A stretch of 20,845 bases of DNA, from NCBI GenBank assembly GCA_044238735.1, contig JBIICS010000039.1, positions 1 to 20,845 of the forward strand. Direction: 5' to 3'. The stretch comes from JBIICS01 sp044238735 (GTDB lineage: Bacteria > Bacteroidota > Bacteroidia > UBA4408). Each line of letters opens with the position of its first letter. Positions within the stretch are counted from its first letter, which is position 1. Shown piece by piece: positions 7,585 through 14,549 of this stretch. A program made the translations under genes and the position numbers. The notes beneath the pieces were generated by a model that made no database searches, had not been told where the DNA came from, and saw nothing but the letters and a program-made list of their open reading frames with translations.

Positions 7585-7914
7585 TTACATAAATCCTAAT
7601 TCTAACTGAGCTACATCACTCATCATGCTTTTTTCCCAGGGGGGCTCAAAGGTTATGGTAACTTTTGCAGAAGTAATTCCATCAATACCTCTTAATTTAT
7701 CTTCAACTTCAGGAGGTAATGTTTCGGCAACCGGACAACTTGGAGAGGTTAAAGTCATGGTTACATTTAAATTATTTTCCTCATCAATTTTAATCTCATA
7801 AATTAAACCTAGTTCCCAAATATCTACTGGTATTTCAGGATCGTAGCAGGTTTTTATCATGTCAATTACTGCTTGTGCCAAATCTTTATTGTGAGTATCT
7901 ATTATTGCTGCCAT
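7585..7914 (-). CDS. sufT: MIP18/DUF59 family iron-sulfur maturation factor (SufT-like)
   Basis: A 109-residue DUF59 protein. The family core is plain: DPEIPVDIWELGLIYEI near the N-terminus, then VTMTLTSPSCPVAETLPPEVE with the conserved cysteine in SPSC, and a C-terminal FEPPWEKSMMSDVAQLELGFM, which is the standard ending of SUF-linked members. DUF59 proteins assist delivery or maturation of Fe-S clusters on target proteins; the eukaryotic relative is CIA2/MIP18. It is the last gene of the SUF operon, 23 bases after sufE, and is followed at once by the terminator. The same domain occurs in PaaD of phenylacetate oxidation, but the operon context makes a SUF role far more likely. The gene name is given by context and domain. 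Confidence 0.88.
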   Translation of the reverse strand: MAAIIDTHNKDLAQAVIDMIKTCYDPEIPVDIWELGLIYEIKIDEENNLNVTMTLTSPSCPVAETLPPEVEDKLRGIDGITSAKVTITFEPPWEKSMMSDVAQLELGFM

Positions 7915-7937
7915 TATAAGTTTTCAGTTTAATATTT

Positions 7938-8360
7938 TTAGTTTTTAGTACTAAAAGCAAGAGCGTCGAGTTTCATTTGTTTAATCATGCTCACTAACCC
8001 GTTTGCTCGAGTAGGGGATAAATGTTCCTTTAATCCAATTTTATTGATAAACTCCATGTCTGCTTCCATAATTTCTTTTGGAGTATGATTACTAAGAACT
8101 CTTATCATTAGGGCCACCATTCCTTTTGTAATAATGGCATCGCTGTCGGCAGTGTAAATAACTTTACCATCTATAAATTCGCTGTTTAACCAAACCCTGC
8201 TCTGACAACCTTTTATAATCTTATCCTCCGTTTTATTTTCCGGCTTTAAAGCAGGCAAGTCTTTTCCCATGTCTATTATATGCTCGTACTTTCCTTCCCA
8301 GTCGTCGCCAAAAAGTTCAAATTCTTCAATTATTTCATTTTCTATTTCCTCAATTCGCAT
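7938..8360 (-). CDS. sufE: Cysteine desulfuration protein SufE
   Basis: A 140-residue SufE. The persulfide-accepting cysteine is C52 in KIIKGCQSRVWL, the family signature, preceded by the acidic N-terminal helices and a conserved DLPALKPENKTEDK region. SufE takes the persulfide sulfur from the active-site cysteine of SufS, stimulates that enzyme, and hands sulfur to the SufB scaffold in the cytoplasm. It begins 2 bases after the sufS stop codon, so translation is likely coupled. The C-terminal segment HLSPTRANGLVSMIKQMK also matches the family. No truncation or missing residue was seen. Confidence 0.95.
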   Translation of the reverse strand: MRIEEIENEIIEEFELFGDDWEGKYEHIIDMGKDLPALKPENKTEDKIIKGCQSRVWLNSEFIDGKVIYTADSDAIITKGMVALMIRVLSNHTPKEIMEADMEFINKIGLKEHLSPTRANGLVSMIKQMKLDALAFSTKN

Positions 8361-8362
8361 AG

Positions 8363-9580
8363 TTAATTCAACATTTTTAGAGCCTTATTTAAAGCCGTAA
8401 CAAAATAATCGATTTCTTGTTTAGTATTATAAAAAGCAAAACTTGCTCTAACGGTTCCGGGTATATCATAGAACTGCATTAAAGGCTGAGTACAATGATG
8501 ACCTGTTCTTACTGCAATTCCTTGCTGATCGAGCAAGGTTCCGATATCCATAGGGTGTATACCATTCGCCACAAAAGAGATTACACTTGCTTTGTTGGAT
8601 GCATTACCAATTATTTTTATTCCTTCTATAGTATTTAACTGATCTGTAGCATGCACTTGCAAATCATGTTCATATTGAGAAATCTTGTCTAAACCAACAG
8701 CATTAACGTAATCGATTGCAACCGCTAAACCAATACCACCACTAATATGGGGTGTTCCGGCCTCAAACTTTAAAGGCAAACCGGCATATTCAGTTTTATC
8801 AAAAGTAACCGTTTTAATAATTCCGCCGCCATACTGATAAGGTGGCATATCGTTTAAGATTTCCTCTTTACCATACAACACTCCTACTCCTGTTGGTCCA
8901 AACAGTTTATGTCCTGAAAAAACAAAAAAATCTGCATTTAAATCCTGAACATCAACAGCCATGTGCGGAACTGACTGAGCACCATCAATTAGAACCTTTG
9001 CTCCAACCTGATGCGCTTTACTAATAATTTCTTTAACTGGATTTATCGTACCTAATGTATTAGAAATTTGAGTAACGGATACCAGCTTAGTTTTACTGTT
9101 CAGTAATTTATCAAATTCATCAATTAACAATTCTCCTGCATTATTAATTGGAATTACTTTAAGCACAATTCCAATCTCATCGCGTAAATTTTGCCACGGC
9201 AGAATATTGGAATGATGTTCCATGAATGAAATAATGACTTCATCCCCCTTTTTTAAAAATCTTCTGGAAAAAGAAGACGCGACTAAATTGATAGAATCCG
9301 TTGTTCCTTTTGTAAAAAGGATTTCATGGGCGTATTTAGCATTTAAATGCTTTTGTATGGTTATTCGGGCATTTTCGTAGGCCAGCGTTATATCCTGACT
9401 TAAGCGATGAACACCTCTGTGAATATTTGCATTCTGAAATCGGTAATAATGGTTTTCTGCTTCAATTACACATGATGGTTTTTGAGCCGTAGCTCCATTA
9501 TCAAAATATATTAATGGTTTTTTATTTACCTCGCGGCTTAAAATGGGAAATTCGGAACGTATTTTATTAATATCCAACAT
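8363..9580 (-). CDS. sufS: Cysteine desulfurase SufS
   Basis: A 405-residue PLP-dependent group II cysteine desulfurase. It converts L-cysteine to L-alanine and leaves a persulfide on its catalytic cysteine. Visible residues: the PLP-binding lysine K225 in FSGHKLFGPTGVG, the cofactor-supporting D199 and Q202 in IDGAQS, histidines H122-H123 in MEHHSNILPWQ, and the catalytic cysteine C363 in VRTGHHCTQPLM; the short cysteine loop is typical of SufS rather than IscS. It overlaps the end of sufD by one base (TAATG) and is followed by sufE after 2 bases, so the three are tightly coupled. The sulfur goes to SufE C52 and then to SufBCD. Confidence 0.97.
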   Translation of the reverse strand: MLDINKIRSEFPILSREVNKKPLIYFDNGATAQKPSCVIEAENHYYRFQNANIHRGVHRLSQDITLAYENARITIQKHLNAKYAHEILFTKGTTDSINLVASSFSRRFLKKGDEVIISFMEHHSNILPWQNLRDEIGIVLKVIPINNAGELLIDEFDKLLNSKTKLVSVTQISNTLGTINPVKEIISKAHQVGAKVLIDGAQSVPHMAVDVQDLNADFFVFSGHKLFGPTGVGVLYGKEEILNDMPPYQYGGGIIKTVTFDKTEYAGLPLKFEAGTPHISGGIGLAVAIDYVNAVGLDKISQYEHDLQVHATDQLNTIEGIKIIGNASNKASVISFVANGIHPMDIGTLLDQQGIAVRTGHHCTQPLMQFYDIPGTVRASFAFYNTKQEIDYFVTALNKALKMLN

Positions 9581-10848
9581 TACAATACTTCCTCGAGTAA
9601 TTGTTCAACGTATGCACGGTACTCTTCTATTCGAATCGTATTTACCACATCGTTTGCAAATGCAAACATTAATAATTGTTTAGCGTTTTCTTCACCTATT
9701 CCACGTGTTTTAAGATAGAATAAAGCATTCGTATCAATCTTGCCCGTTGAGGACCCATGAGAACAACGAACATCATCCGCATATATCTCCAACTGAGGCT
9801 TGGTATTAATAGTAGCATCATCACTCAATAACATGTTTTTTGAGGACTGGTAGGCATTCGTTTTCTGTGCGTCTCTTCTTACATAGATTTTACCATTGAA
9901 AACGCCTGTAGACTTATCTCTTAAAATTCCCTTATACAATTGGTTACTGTTACAATGCGGCATTTGATGATCAACCAGCGTATGATTATCTACCAACAAT
10001 TGATGATTGGTAATAAACAATCCGTTTAAATGGGTTTCGCAATTAGTTCCATTTAATACTATATTAAGATTGTTTCTAATCCAAGAACCGCTTAAGGTTA
10101 CGTTATTAGTGTCAAAATAAGAATCGTTATCCTGACTAACCTGCAAGGTACTAACGGTTTGATCATTTACCCCTGCATGCTGTAATTTATAGTAATTAAC
10201 ACGCGCATTTGTTTCAACCTTAACTTCAGTTAAAATATTACATACCGAAGTTGCGCTTTTGTTTAAATTAACCGTTAATTCAATAACATTAAGGAACGAC
10301 CCTTGCTCTGCATGAATTAAAATTCTGGGATTAACTAAAAGCGATTCTTCGCTTATCACATTAACAATTACAAAAGGCTTAGTGAGCGCCTGATTCTTAT
10401 TAGCCTTAATAAATGCTATATCAGTAAACAAAGAAGAGTTCAATGCAACAAAAACATCCTGATTGACCAAGGCCATTTTACCTAAAAGTTTAAGTGCTTC
10501 TGTATTATTTAAATCTTCAACTTGTTTTGTTGAACGTGACTTATCTAAAAAACCATTATTTAAAACAATGAATTCGGCAGAAGGAAAAACAGACTTGTAA
10601 TTCTTCAAAACAGAATCTAAGTTATAATTATCAATGCTATTAAGAATTCTTAATTCTGATCTGAAAAGTTTTTCGGGATTCGCGTATTTATATTCTTCGT
10701 GCTTTCTGCCTGGCAATCCAATAGATTTAAGAGCAGCTAAGCCTTCTTTTCGAAAATCGGAATACAAATCACTTTTTAACGTTGAACTGTTTTTTTCAAC
10801 TAGTTCTATCAGTTTATCACTAACCGATTGTTTAGTTAACGTTTCCAT
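9580..10848 (-). CDS. sufD: Fe-S cluster assembly scaffold subunit SufD
   Basis: A 422-residue SufD. It has the alpha-helical N-terminal domain with the conserved GLPGRKHEEYKYAN motif (45-57), a parallel beta-helix core, and the C-terminal signature of the SufB/SufD family, RCSHGSSTGKID, with H364 matching E. coli SufD H360, a residue needed for cluster formation at the SufB-SufD interface. SufD forms the SufBC2D complex with sufB and sufC. The start is one base after the sufC stop (TAATATG), and the stop overlaps the sufS start. The C-terminal helix LFYLKTRGIGEENAKQLLMF is family-typical. Together these fix both ends. Confidence 0.95.
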   Translation of the reverse strand: METLTKQSVSDKLIELVEKNSSTLKSDLYSDFRKEGLAALKSIGLPGRKHEEYKYANPEKLFRSELRILNSIDNYNLDSVLKNYKSVFPSAEFIVLNNGFLDKSRSTKQVEDLNNTEALKLLGKMALVNQDVFVALNSSLFTDIAFIKANKNQALTKPFVIVNVISEESLLVNPRILIHAEQGSFLNVIELTVNLNKSATSVCNILTEVKVETNARVNYYKLQHAGVNDQTVSTLQVSQDNDSYFDTNNVTLSGSWIRNNLNIVLNGTNCETHLNGLFITNHQLLVDNHTLVDHQMPHCNSNQLYKGILRDKSTGVFNGKIYVRRDAQKTNAYQSSKNMLLSDDATINTKPQLEIYADDVRCSHGSSTGKIDTNALFYLKTRGIGEENAKQLLMFAFANDVVNTIRIEEYRAYVEQLLEEVL

Positions 10849-10849
10849 A

Positions 10850-11602
10850 TTAAATAGTAACTTCTTCTTTAATCCAATCGTAACCTTTTTCTTCTAACTC
10901 AAGAGCTAACTCTTTAGGCCCGGATTTAACTATTTTACCATTATACATTACGTGTACAAAATCCGGAACAATATAATCCAACAAGCGCTGATAATGTGTA
11001 ATTAAAATAAAAGAACGTTCATTAGAGCGAAGTTTATTTACACCATTAGCAACAATGCGTAATGCGTCAATATCCAGTCCGCTATCCGTTTCGTCTAAAA
11101 TTCCCAAGCATGGTTCCAACATAGCCATCTGAAAAATTTCGTTACGTTTTTTCTCACCACCACTAAAACCTTCATTTACGCTACGGTTTGCCAATGAACC
11201 CTGAAGCTCTACCAAAGCCTGTTTATCTTTAACCAGCTTTAAAAAATCTTTTGCTTCCAATGGAGGTAATCCTTTATAGGTTCTAATCTCTTGAAGTGCT
11301 GTCTTTAAAAAGTTAATATTACTAACGCCTGGGATTTCTACGGGATACTGGAATGCTAAAAACATACCTTCACGCGCGCGGTCTTCCGGACTCATTTCTA
11401 AAAGATCCTTACCATTAAAAAGTACTTCACCTGAACTTACCTCATAATCTTCTCTTCCGGCCAAAACACTGGCCAAGGTGCTTTTACCTGTTCCGTTTGG
11501 ACCCATTATAGCGTGGACCTCGCCAGGTTTAACCTCAAGAGAAAATCCCTTTAAAATTTCTTTGCCTTCGATACCGGCGTGTAGATTTTTGATGCTTAAC
11601 AT
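10850..11602 (-). CDS. sufC: Fe-S cluster assembly ATPase SufC
   Basis: A 250-residue ABC-type ATPase. Walker A is GPNGTGKST (34-42), the Q-loop glutamine is Q85 in LAFQYPVEIPG, the signature motif is FSGGEKKRNEI (146-156), Walker B ends at D170 with E171 (LGILDETDSGLD, the SufC-specific form), and the switch histidine is H203 in ITHYQRLLDY. SufC binds SufB and SufD; ATP-driven dimerisation opens the SufBD interface for cluster building. It lacks membrane segments, as expected of a cytosolic SufC. Its start codon lies 13 bases beyond the right arm of the inverted repeat that surrounds the four-helix-bundle gene at 11624-12028, so this gene has been separated from sufB by that insertion. Confidence 0.97.
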   Translation of the reverse strand: MLSIKNLHAGIEGKEILKGFSLEVKPGEVHAIMGPNGTGKSTLASVLAGREDYEVSSGEVLFNGKDLLEMSPEDRAREGMFLAFQYPVEIPGVSNINFLKTALQEIRTYKGLPPLEAKDFLKLVKDKQALVELQGSLANRSVNEGFSGGEKKRNEIFQMAMLEPCLGILDETDSGLDIDALRIVANGVNKLRSNERSFILITHYQRLLDYIVPDFVHVMYNGKIVKSGPKELALELEEKGYDWIKEEVTI

Positions 11603-11615
11603 ATAATTGAATTAA

Positions 11616-11653
11616 TTTAAAAATTACGAAAGTTTAGAAGATTTTGAAAATTG
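11616..11653 (-). repeat. Downstream arm of the inverted repeat around the second four-helix-bundle gene
   Basis: Read on the minus strand, this 38-base arm matches the plus-strand sequence at 12026-12063 at 30 of 38 positions, beginning with eight identical bases (CAATTTTC). It contains the last ten codons and the stop of the four-helix-bundle gene and ends 13 bases before the sufC start. In the transcript it can pair with the upstream arm (31 of 38 pairs, counting one G-U). Confidence 0.6.
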
Positions 11654-12028
11654 CTTTTCGGATTTAAGTTGACGTAAATAACTTATAAAGCCCGACAATT
11701 GCTTACTTACATCTAAACAATCATGATATAATTGAGTATATTTTGTTTCGTTAATATAATTTAGATTTTTAGCCAAGGCCAGCTGTGTCCTTAATTCTCC
11801 CGCTGAACCCTTAGCAATAAGAAGAAAATAAATAAATGAATTGTTACTCTCTCTTTCAAATCCTTCAGCGATATTTGATGGAATAGAAGTTGCCGATTTC
11901 CTGATTTGGTCACGCAACGGAAAGTCTTTTGAAAACAAAGAATCCTGAGTAATAGAATATACTTCAACACACAATTGCATTGACTTCTTCCAAACTTCAA
12001 TCTCTTCAAAATTATTAAGCTTCGCCAA
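11624..12028 (-). CDS. Four-helix-bundle protein (S23 ribosomal/23S rRNA IVP family), copy between sufB and sufC
   Basis: A 134-residue helical protein. The family signature is clear: FEEIEVWKKSMQL near the N-terminus, QIRKSATSIPSNIAEGFER (41-59), SFIYFLLIAKGSAGELRTQL (64-83). The family is named from ORFs inside intervening sequences of 23S rRNA genes; relatives include the Avd accessory protein of diversity-generating retroelements. The fold is a four-helix bundle, known to form pentamers; function is mostly unknown, nucleic-acid binding being proposed. The start is TTG at 12028: no ATG occurs between the sufB stop and this codon, and the first internal ATG (M17) would delete the conserved first helix. 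The frame stays open upstream to the sufB stop. Only about 38% identical by eye to the other copy at 13522, so the two are not a recent duplication. No role in Fe-S assembly is known. Confidence 0.85.
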   Translation of the reverse strand: MAKLNNFEEIEVWKKSMQLCVEVYSITQDSLFSKDFPLRDQIRKSATSIPSNIAEGFERESNNSFIYFLLIAKGSAGELRTQLALAKNLNYINETKYTQLYHDCLDVSKQLSGFISYLRQLKSEKQFSKSSKLS

Positions 12029-12064
12029 TTTTCTAAATATTATAAATTTTCTAAATTTTCCAAA
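12026..12064 (-). repeat. Upstream arm of the inverted repeat, built of 9-base tandem units
   Basis: From the base after the sufB stop, the minus strand reads as four 9-base units (TTTGGAAAA, TTTAGAAAA, TTTATAATA, TTTAGAAAA; 12064-12029) and runs into the TTG start codon of the four-helix-bundle gene. It is complementary to the arm at 11616-11653. The last AGAAAA also lies where a ribosome-binding site would be. Confidence 0.6.
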
Positions 12065-13519
12065 TCAACCAACAGACCCCTCCAACGATACGGCAAGAAG
12101 TTTTTGAGCCTCAACGGCAAACTCCATTGGTAACTGATTCAGAACTTCTCTGCAATACCCATTAACAATTAAGGCAACTGCTTTTTCGGTTTCAATGCCA
12201 CGCTGGTTGCAATAAAAAATTTGATCTTCCCCAATTTTGCTCGTAGTAGCCTCGTGTTCCACTATCCCACTTTTATCTTTTATCTCGATATAAGGGAAGG
12301 TGTGAGCACCACACTTATCCCCCATTAACAAGCTATCACATTGAGAGAAATTACGGGAATGAATTGCCCCTTTTGCAATACGCACTAATCCCCTATAACT
12401 ATTATTACTTACACCCGCCGATATACCTTTGGAAATAATGGTACTCTTGGTATGTTTTCCCAAATGAATCATTTTGGTTCCTGTATCAGCCTGTTGATGA
12501 TTATTGGTAACCGCTACTGAATAAAATTCACCCACCGAATAATCGCCTTTTAGAATAACGCTTGGATATTTCCAGGTAATAGCCGAACCGGTTTCTACCT
12601 GCGTCCATGAAATTTTTGAATGATTACCTAAACAAATTCCGCGCTTGGTAACAAAATTAAATATACCCCCTTTACCCTCTTTATCGCCCGGATACCAGTT
12701 TTGCACTGTACTGTATTTTACTTCTGCATTGGCATGCGAAACAATTTCTACAACTGCAGCATGCAGCTGGTTTTCATCACGCATTGGAGCTGTACATCCC
12801 TCCAAATAGCTCACATAAGAACCTTCATCCGCAACAATTAAAGTTCTTTCGAACTGACCGGTATTAGCTGCGTTAATTCTAAAGTAAGTAGAAAGCTCCA
12901 TGGGACATCTAACTCCTTTTGGAATGTAACAGAAAGAACCATCGCTAAACACGGCGCTATTAAGTGCAGCATAATAATTATCAGTGTAAGGAACTACGGA
13001 TGCCAGATATTTTTTAATTAATTCGGGGTGTTCCTGAACAGCCTCACTAAAGGAGCAAAATATAATTCCTTTTTCAGCCAATGTTTCTTTAAAGGTTGTT
13101 TTTACCGAAACACTATCAATTACCGCATCTACTGCAATATTAGATTTAACACCACTTAAACGCTTTTGCTCTTCTAAAGAGATTCCCAGTTTTTCAAATG
13201 TTTTTAATAATTCAGGATCTACTTCATCTAAACTTTCCAACTCTTTCTTAGGTTTAGGGGCAGCATAATAAATTACATCCTGAAAATCGATTTTAGGGTA
13301 AGGAAAGTAAGCCCAATGTTTAGGCTCTTCCATCGTTAACCAATGATGATAGGCTTTTAACCTGAATTCGAGCAACCACTCGGGTTCATTCTTCTTTTTA
13401 GAAATTAAACGTACAACCTCTTCGCTTAACCCTTTTGGTATTACTTCGGTTTCGATATCGGTTACAAAACCATATTTGTAGTCCGAATCGATATGTTCTT
13501 TTAGAATTTCGTTTGCCAT
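12065..13519 (-). CDS. sufB: Fe-S cluster assembly scaffold protein SufB
   Basis: A 484-residue SufB. The C-terminal beta-helix and end are highly typical: FSQCDSLLMGDKCGAHTFPY with C394 matching E. coli SufB C405, the acceptor and cluster ligand; then EHEATTSKIGEDQIFYCNQR and a terminus LLAVSLEGSVG like that of E. coli. Also visible are the GVRCPMELSTYFRIN segment (202-216) and the SYLEGCTAPM motif (237-246). SufB receives sulfur from SufE and builds the cluster with SufD and SufC. In most SUF operons sufB is directly followed by sufC and often directly preceded by an A-type or regulator gene. Here four-helix-bundle genes intervene on both sides. The start ATG at 13519 is only 2 bases after the stop of the upstream four-helix-bundle gene, and the bases that should serve as its ribosome-binding site are part of a heptad repeat. 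Confidence 0.97.
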   Translation of the reverse strand: MANEILKEHIDSDYKYGFVTDIETEVIPKGLSEEVVRLISKKKNEPEWLLEFRLKAYHHWLTMEEPKHWAYFPYPKIDFQDVIYYAAPKPKKELESLDEVDPELLKTFEKLGISLEEQKRLSGVKSNIAVDAVIDSVSVKTTFKETLAEKGIIFCSFSEAVQEHPELIKKYLASVVPYTDNYYAALNSAVFSDGSFCYIPKGVRCPMELSTYFRINAANTGQFERTLIVADEGSYVSYLEGCTAPMRDENQLHAAVVEIVSHANAEVKYSTVQNWYPGDKEGKGGIFNFVTKRGICLGNHSKISWTQVETGSAITWKYPSVILKGDYSVGEFYSVAVTNNHQQADTGTKMIHLGKHTKSTIISKGISAGVSNNSYRGLVRIAKGAIHSRNFSQCDSLLMGDKCGAHTFPYIEIKDKSGIVEHEATTSKIGEDQIFYCNQRGIETEKAVALIVNGYCREVLNQLPMEFAVEAQKLLAVSLEGSVG

Positions 13520-13521
13520 AA

Positions 13522-14001
13522 TTAAGTTGAAAGTTGAGAGTTGAGAGTTGAGAGTAATGTATCTCTTTCATTTAATCGATATTCTACTTCATCTTCCTCA
13601 ACTTTGTTATACTTATATCCTTTATGTTCTGTTTTCTTTAAATAATTCTGTAGTCCCTTTATTATCCTTTCAATTTCAACAATATTCAACAACAATTTAT
13701 TCTTGTCTTCAATTGAAATAAAATCAATTTCACAACCAATAAGGATTATTGTCTTCAGCTCAAGAAGAGAACCTGTGGCAATTCCTAAAAAATTTATGAA
13801 TTCTTTGTTTCCTCCCCTTCCAAAACCTTCAGCAATATTTAATGGAACCGAAATTGCTGCTCTTCTAAGTTGATCACAAAAAGAATAATCTCTTTGAATT
13901 TCACTATTGTTTTTTATAAGTTTATAAACTAGAATCGAGAGATCTTTTGCCTTTTTCCAAGCAATTAAATCCTCAATATCTACTATTTTACGATTTTCCA
14001 T
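13522..14001 (-). CDS. Four-helix-bundle protein (S23 ribosomal/23S rRNA IVP family), copy between the A-type carrier gene and sufB
   Basis: A 159-residue helical protein with the family signature: IEDLIAWKKAKDLSILVY (9-26), QLRRAAISVPLNIAEGFGR (44-62), KEFINFLGIATGSLLELKT (66-84). Typical members are about 120 residues. This one has an acidic-basic extension (KTEHKGYKYNKVEEDEVEY, 123-141) and ends in STLNSQLST, which is simply the translation of heptad repeat units at 13525-13552. The frame has run into the repeat, so the last nine or so residues are probably not functional. The start is an ATG at 14001, 3 bases after the upstream repeat arm, itself 3 bases after the stop of the A-type carrier gene. 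The role is unknown; its position, its flanking inverted arms and a second family member 1.5 kb away suggest an inserted element rather than a SUF component. Confidence 0.88.
   Translation of the reverse strand: MENRKIVDIEDLIAWKKAKDLSILVYKLIKNNSEIQRDYSFCDQLRRAAISVPLNIAEGFGRGGNKEFINFLGIATGSLLELKTIILIGCEIDFISIEDKNKLLLNIVEIERIIKGLQNYLKKTEHKGYKYNKVEEDEVEYRLNERDTLLSTLNSQLST
13525..13552 (+). repeat. Heptad repeat arm, four AGTTGAR units, just upstream of sufB
   Basis: AGTTGAA followed by three AGTTGAG units. In the minus-strand transcript it forms the downstream arm around the four-helix-bundle gene and ends 5 bases before the sufB start codon. Arm 14004-14031 carries the same units in the opposite orientation; in register, 24 of 28 positions can pair (one of them G-U). 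Confidence 0.85.
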
Positions 14002-14003
14002 CT

Positions 14004-14031
14004 ATCAACTTTTAACTTTCAACTCTCAACT
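14004..14031 (-). repeat. Heptad repeat arm, four units, just downstream of the A-type carrier gene
   Basis: On the minus strand the units read AGTTGAG, AGTTGAA, AGTTAAA, AGTTGAT. They begin 3 bases after the stop codon of the A-type carrier gene and end 2 bases before the ATG of the four-helix-bundle gene. This is the inverted partner of 13525-13552. Confidence 0.85.
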
Positions 14032-14034
14032 GCA

Positions 14035-14361
14035 TTAAACAGAGAAAGACTCCCCGCAACCACAAGTTCTGCTTGCATTAGGATTGTTAAACACAAAGCC
14101 TTTACCGTTTAAACCACCCGTATAATCCAACTCGGTACCTACTAAATATAGAAAGCTTTTTTTGTCAACCACTATTTTAATCCCTTTGTCTTCAAAAACC
14201 TGATCGCCTTCCTTTAACTGATTATCAAATTCAAGTTTGTAAGAAAGTCCGGAACAACCTCCACCTTCTACTCCCACTCTAATAAAAGAATCGGCAGGAC
14301 GGTTTTCGTTCCTCATTAGTTCAACGGCATGTTGTTTTGCGTTTTCAGATACACTTATCAT
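14035..14361 (-). CDS. A-type Fe-S cluster carrier protein (HesB/IscA/SufA/ErpA family)
   Basis: A 108-residue A-type carrier. The three cluster-binding cysteines are C36 (GGGCSGLSY) and C100 and C102 (RTCGCGESFSV), in the standard Cys-x63-Cys-x-Cys layout, with the middle LDYTGGLNGKGFVFNNPNA motif. Such proteins accept Fe-S clusters from the scaffold and pass them to apo-enzymes; they act as dimers in the cytoplasm. SufA, IscA and ErpA cannot be told apart reliably by sequence here. As the first gene of a SUF operon it plays the SufA position, but I leave the symbol empty. It is the promoter-proximal gene, with a leader of about 29 bases from the promoter at 14397-14429. No SufR or IscR regulator gene lies next to it. 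Confidence 0.94.
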   Translation of the reverse strand: MISVSENAKQHAVELMRNENRPADSFIRVGVEGGGCSGLSYKLEFDNQLKEGDQVFEDKGIKIVVDKKSFLYLVGTELDYTGGLNGKGFVFNNPNASRTCGCGESFSV

Positions 14362-14396
14362 AGTAATTTTTATTTAGATTAATTCTAAACACCATG

Positions 14397-14429
14397 CAAA
14401 AATACCATTTTTAGGGTATAAATCCCAAG
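14397..14429 (-). promoter_or_regulatory. Predicted promoter of the SUF operon
   Basis: On the minus strand the -7 box TATTTTTG (complement of 14397-14404) is an exact TAnnTTTG match. CTTG (complement of 14426-14429), 21 bases upstream, matches the -33 TTTG at three of four bases. The predicted start is near 14390. The region from here to the hairpin at 14522 contains no other gene. Confidence 0.65.
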
Positions 14430-14521
14430 TAAACTGGAGTAAAAGATGATTAAAAATCAGCTATTTAGCCCAATTAAATTTTTTAATAAATAAATAGCGT
14501 ATTGAGTTCGCTTAATAAAAG

Positions 14522-14546
14522 AAAATCCCGGATTAACCGGGATTTT
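14522..14546 (-). terminator. Intrinsic terminator of the giant surface protein gene
   Basis: AAAATCCCGG (14522-14531) pairs with CCGGGATTTT (14537-14546), a perfect 10-bp stem with a 5-base loop, starting 3 bases past the TAG stop. On the minus strand it is followed by CTTTTATTAAG, a T-rich tail. It separates this gene from the SUF operon on the same strand. Confidence 0.88.
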
Positions 14547-14549
14547 GTG

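Noticed and set aside
11791..12009. Minus-strand ORF of 72 codons in another frame
   Set aside because: It lies inside the four-helix-bundle gene; the in-frame protein has the full family signature while this one has none.
11624..14001. Four-helix-bundle genes as Avd parts of a diversity-generating retroelement, with the giant surface protein as target
   Set aside because: No reverse transcriptase gene and no template/variable repeat pair was seen; the surface protein does not end in a C-type lectin variable region.
13522..14001. A genuine 23S rRNA intervening sequence
   Set aside because: The flanks are suf coding genes, not rRNA; only the arrangement resembles a rRNA intervening sequence.
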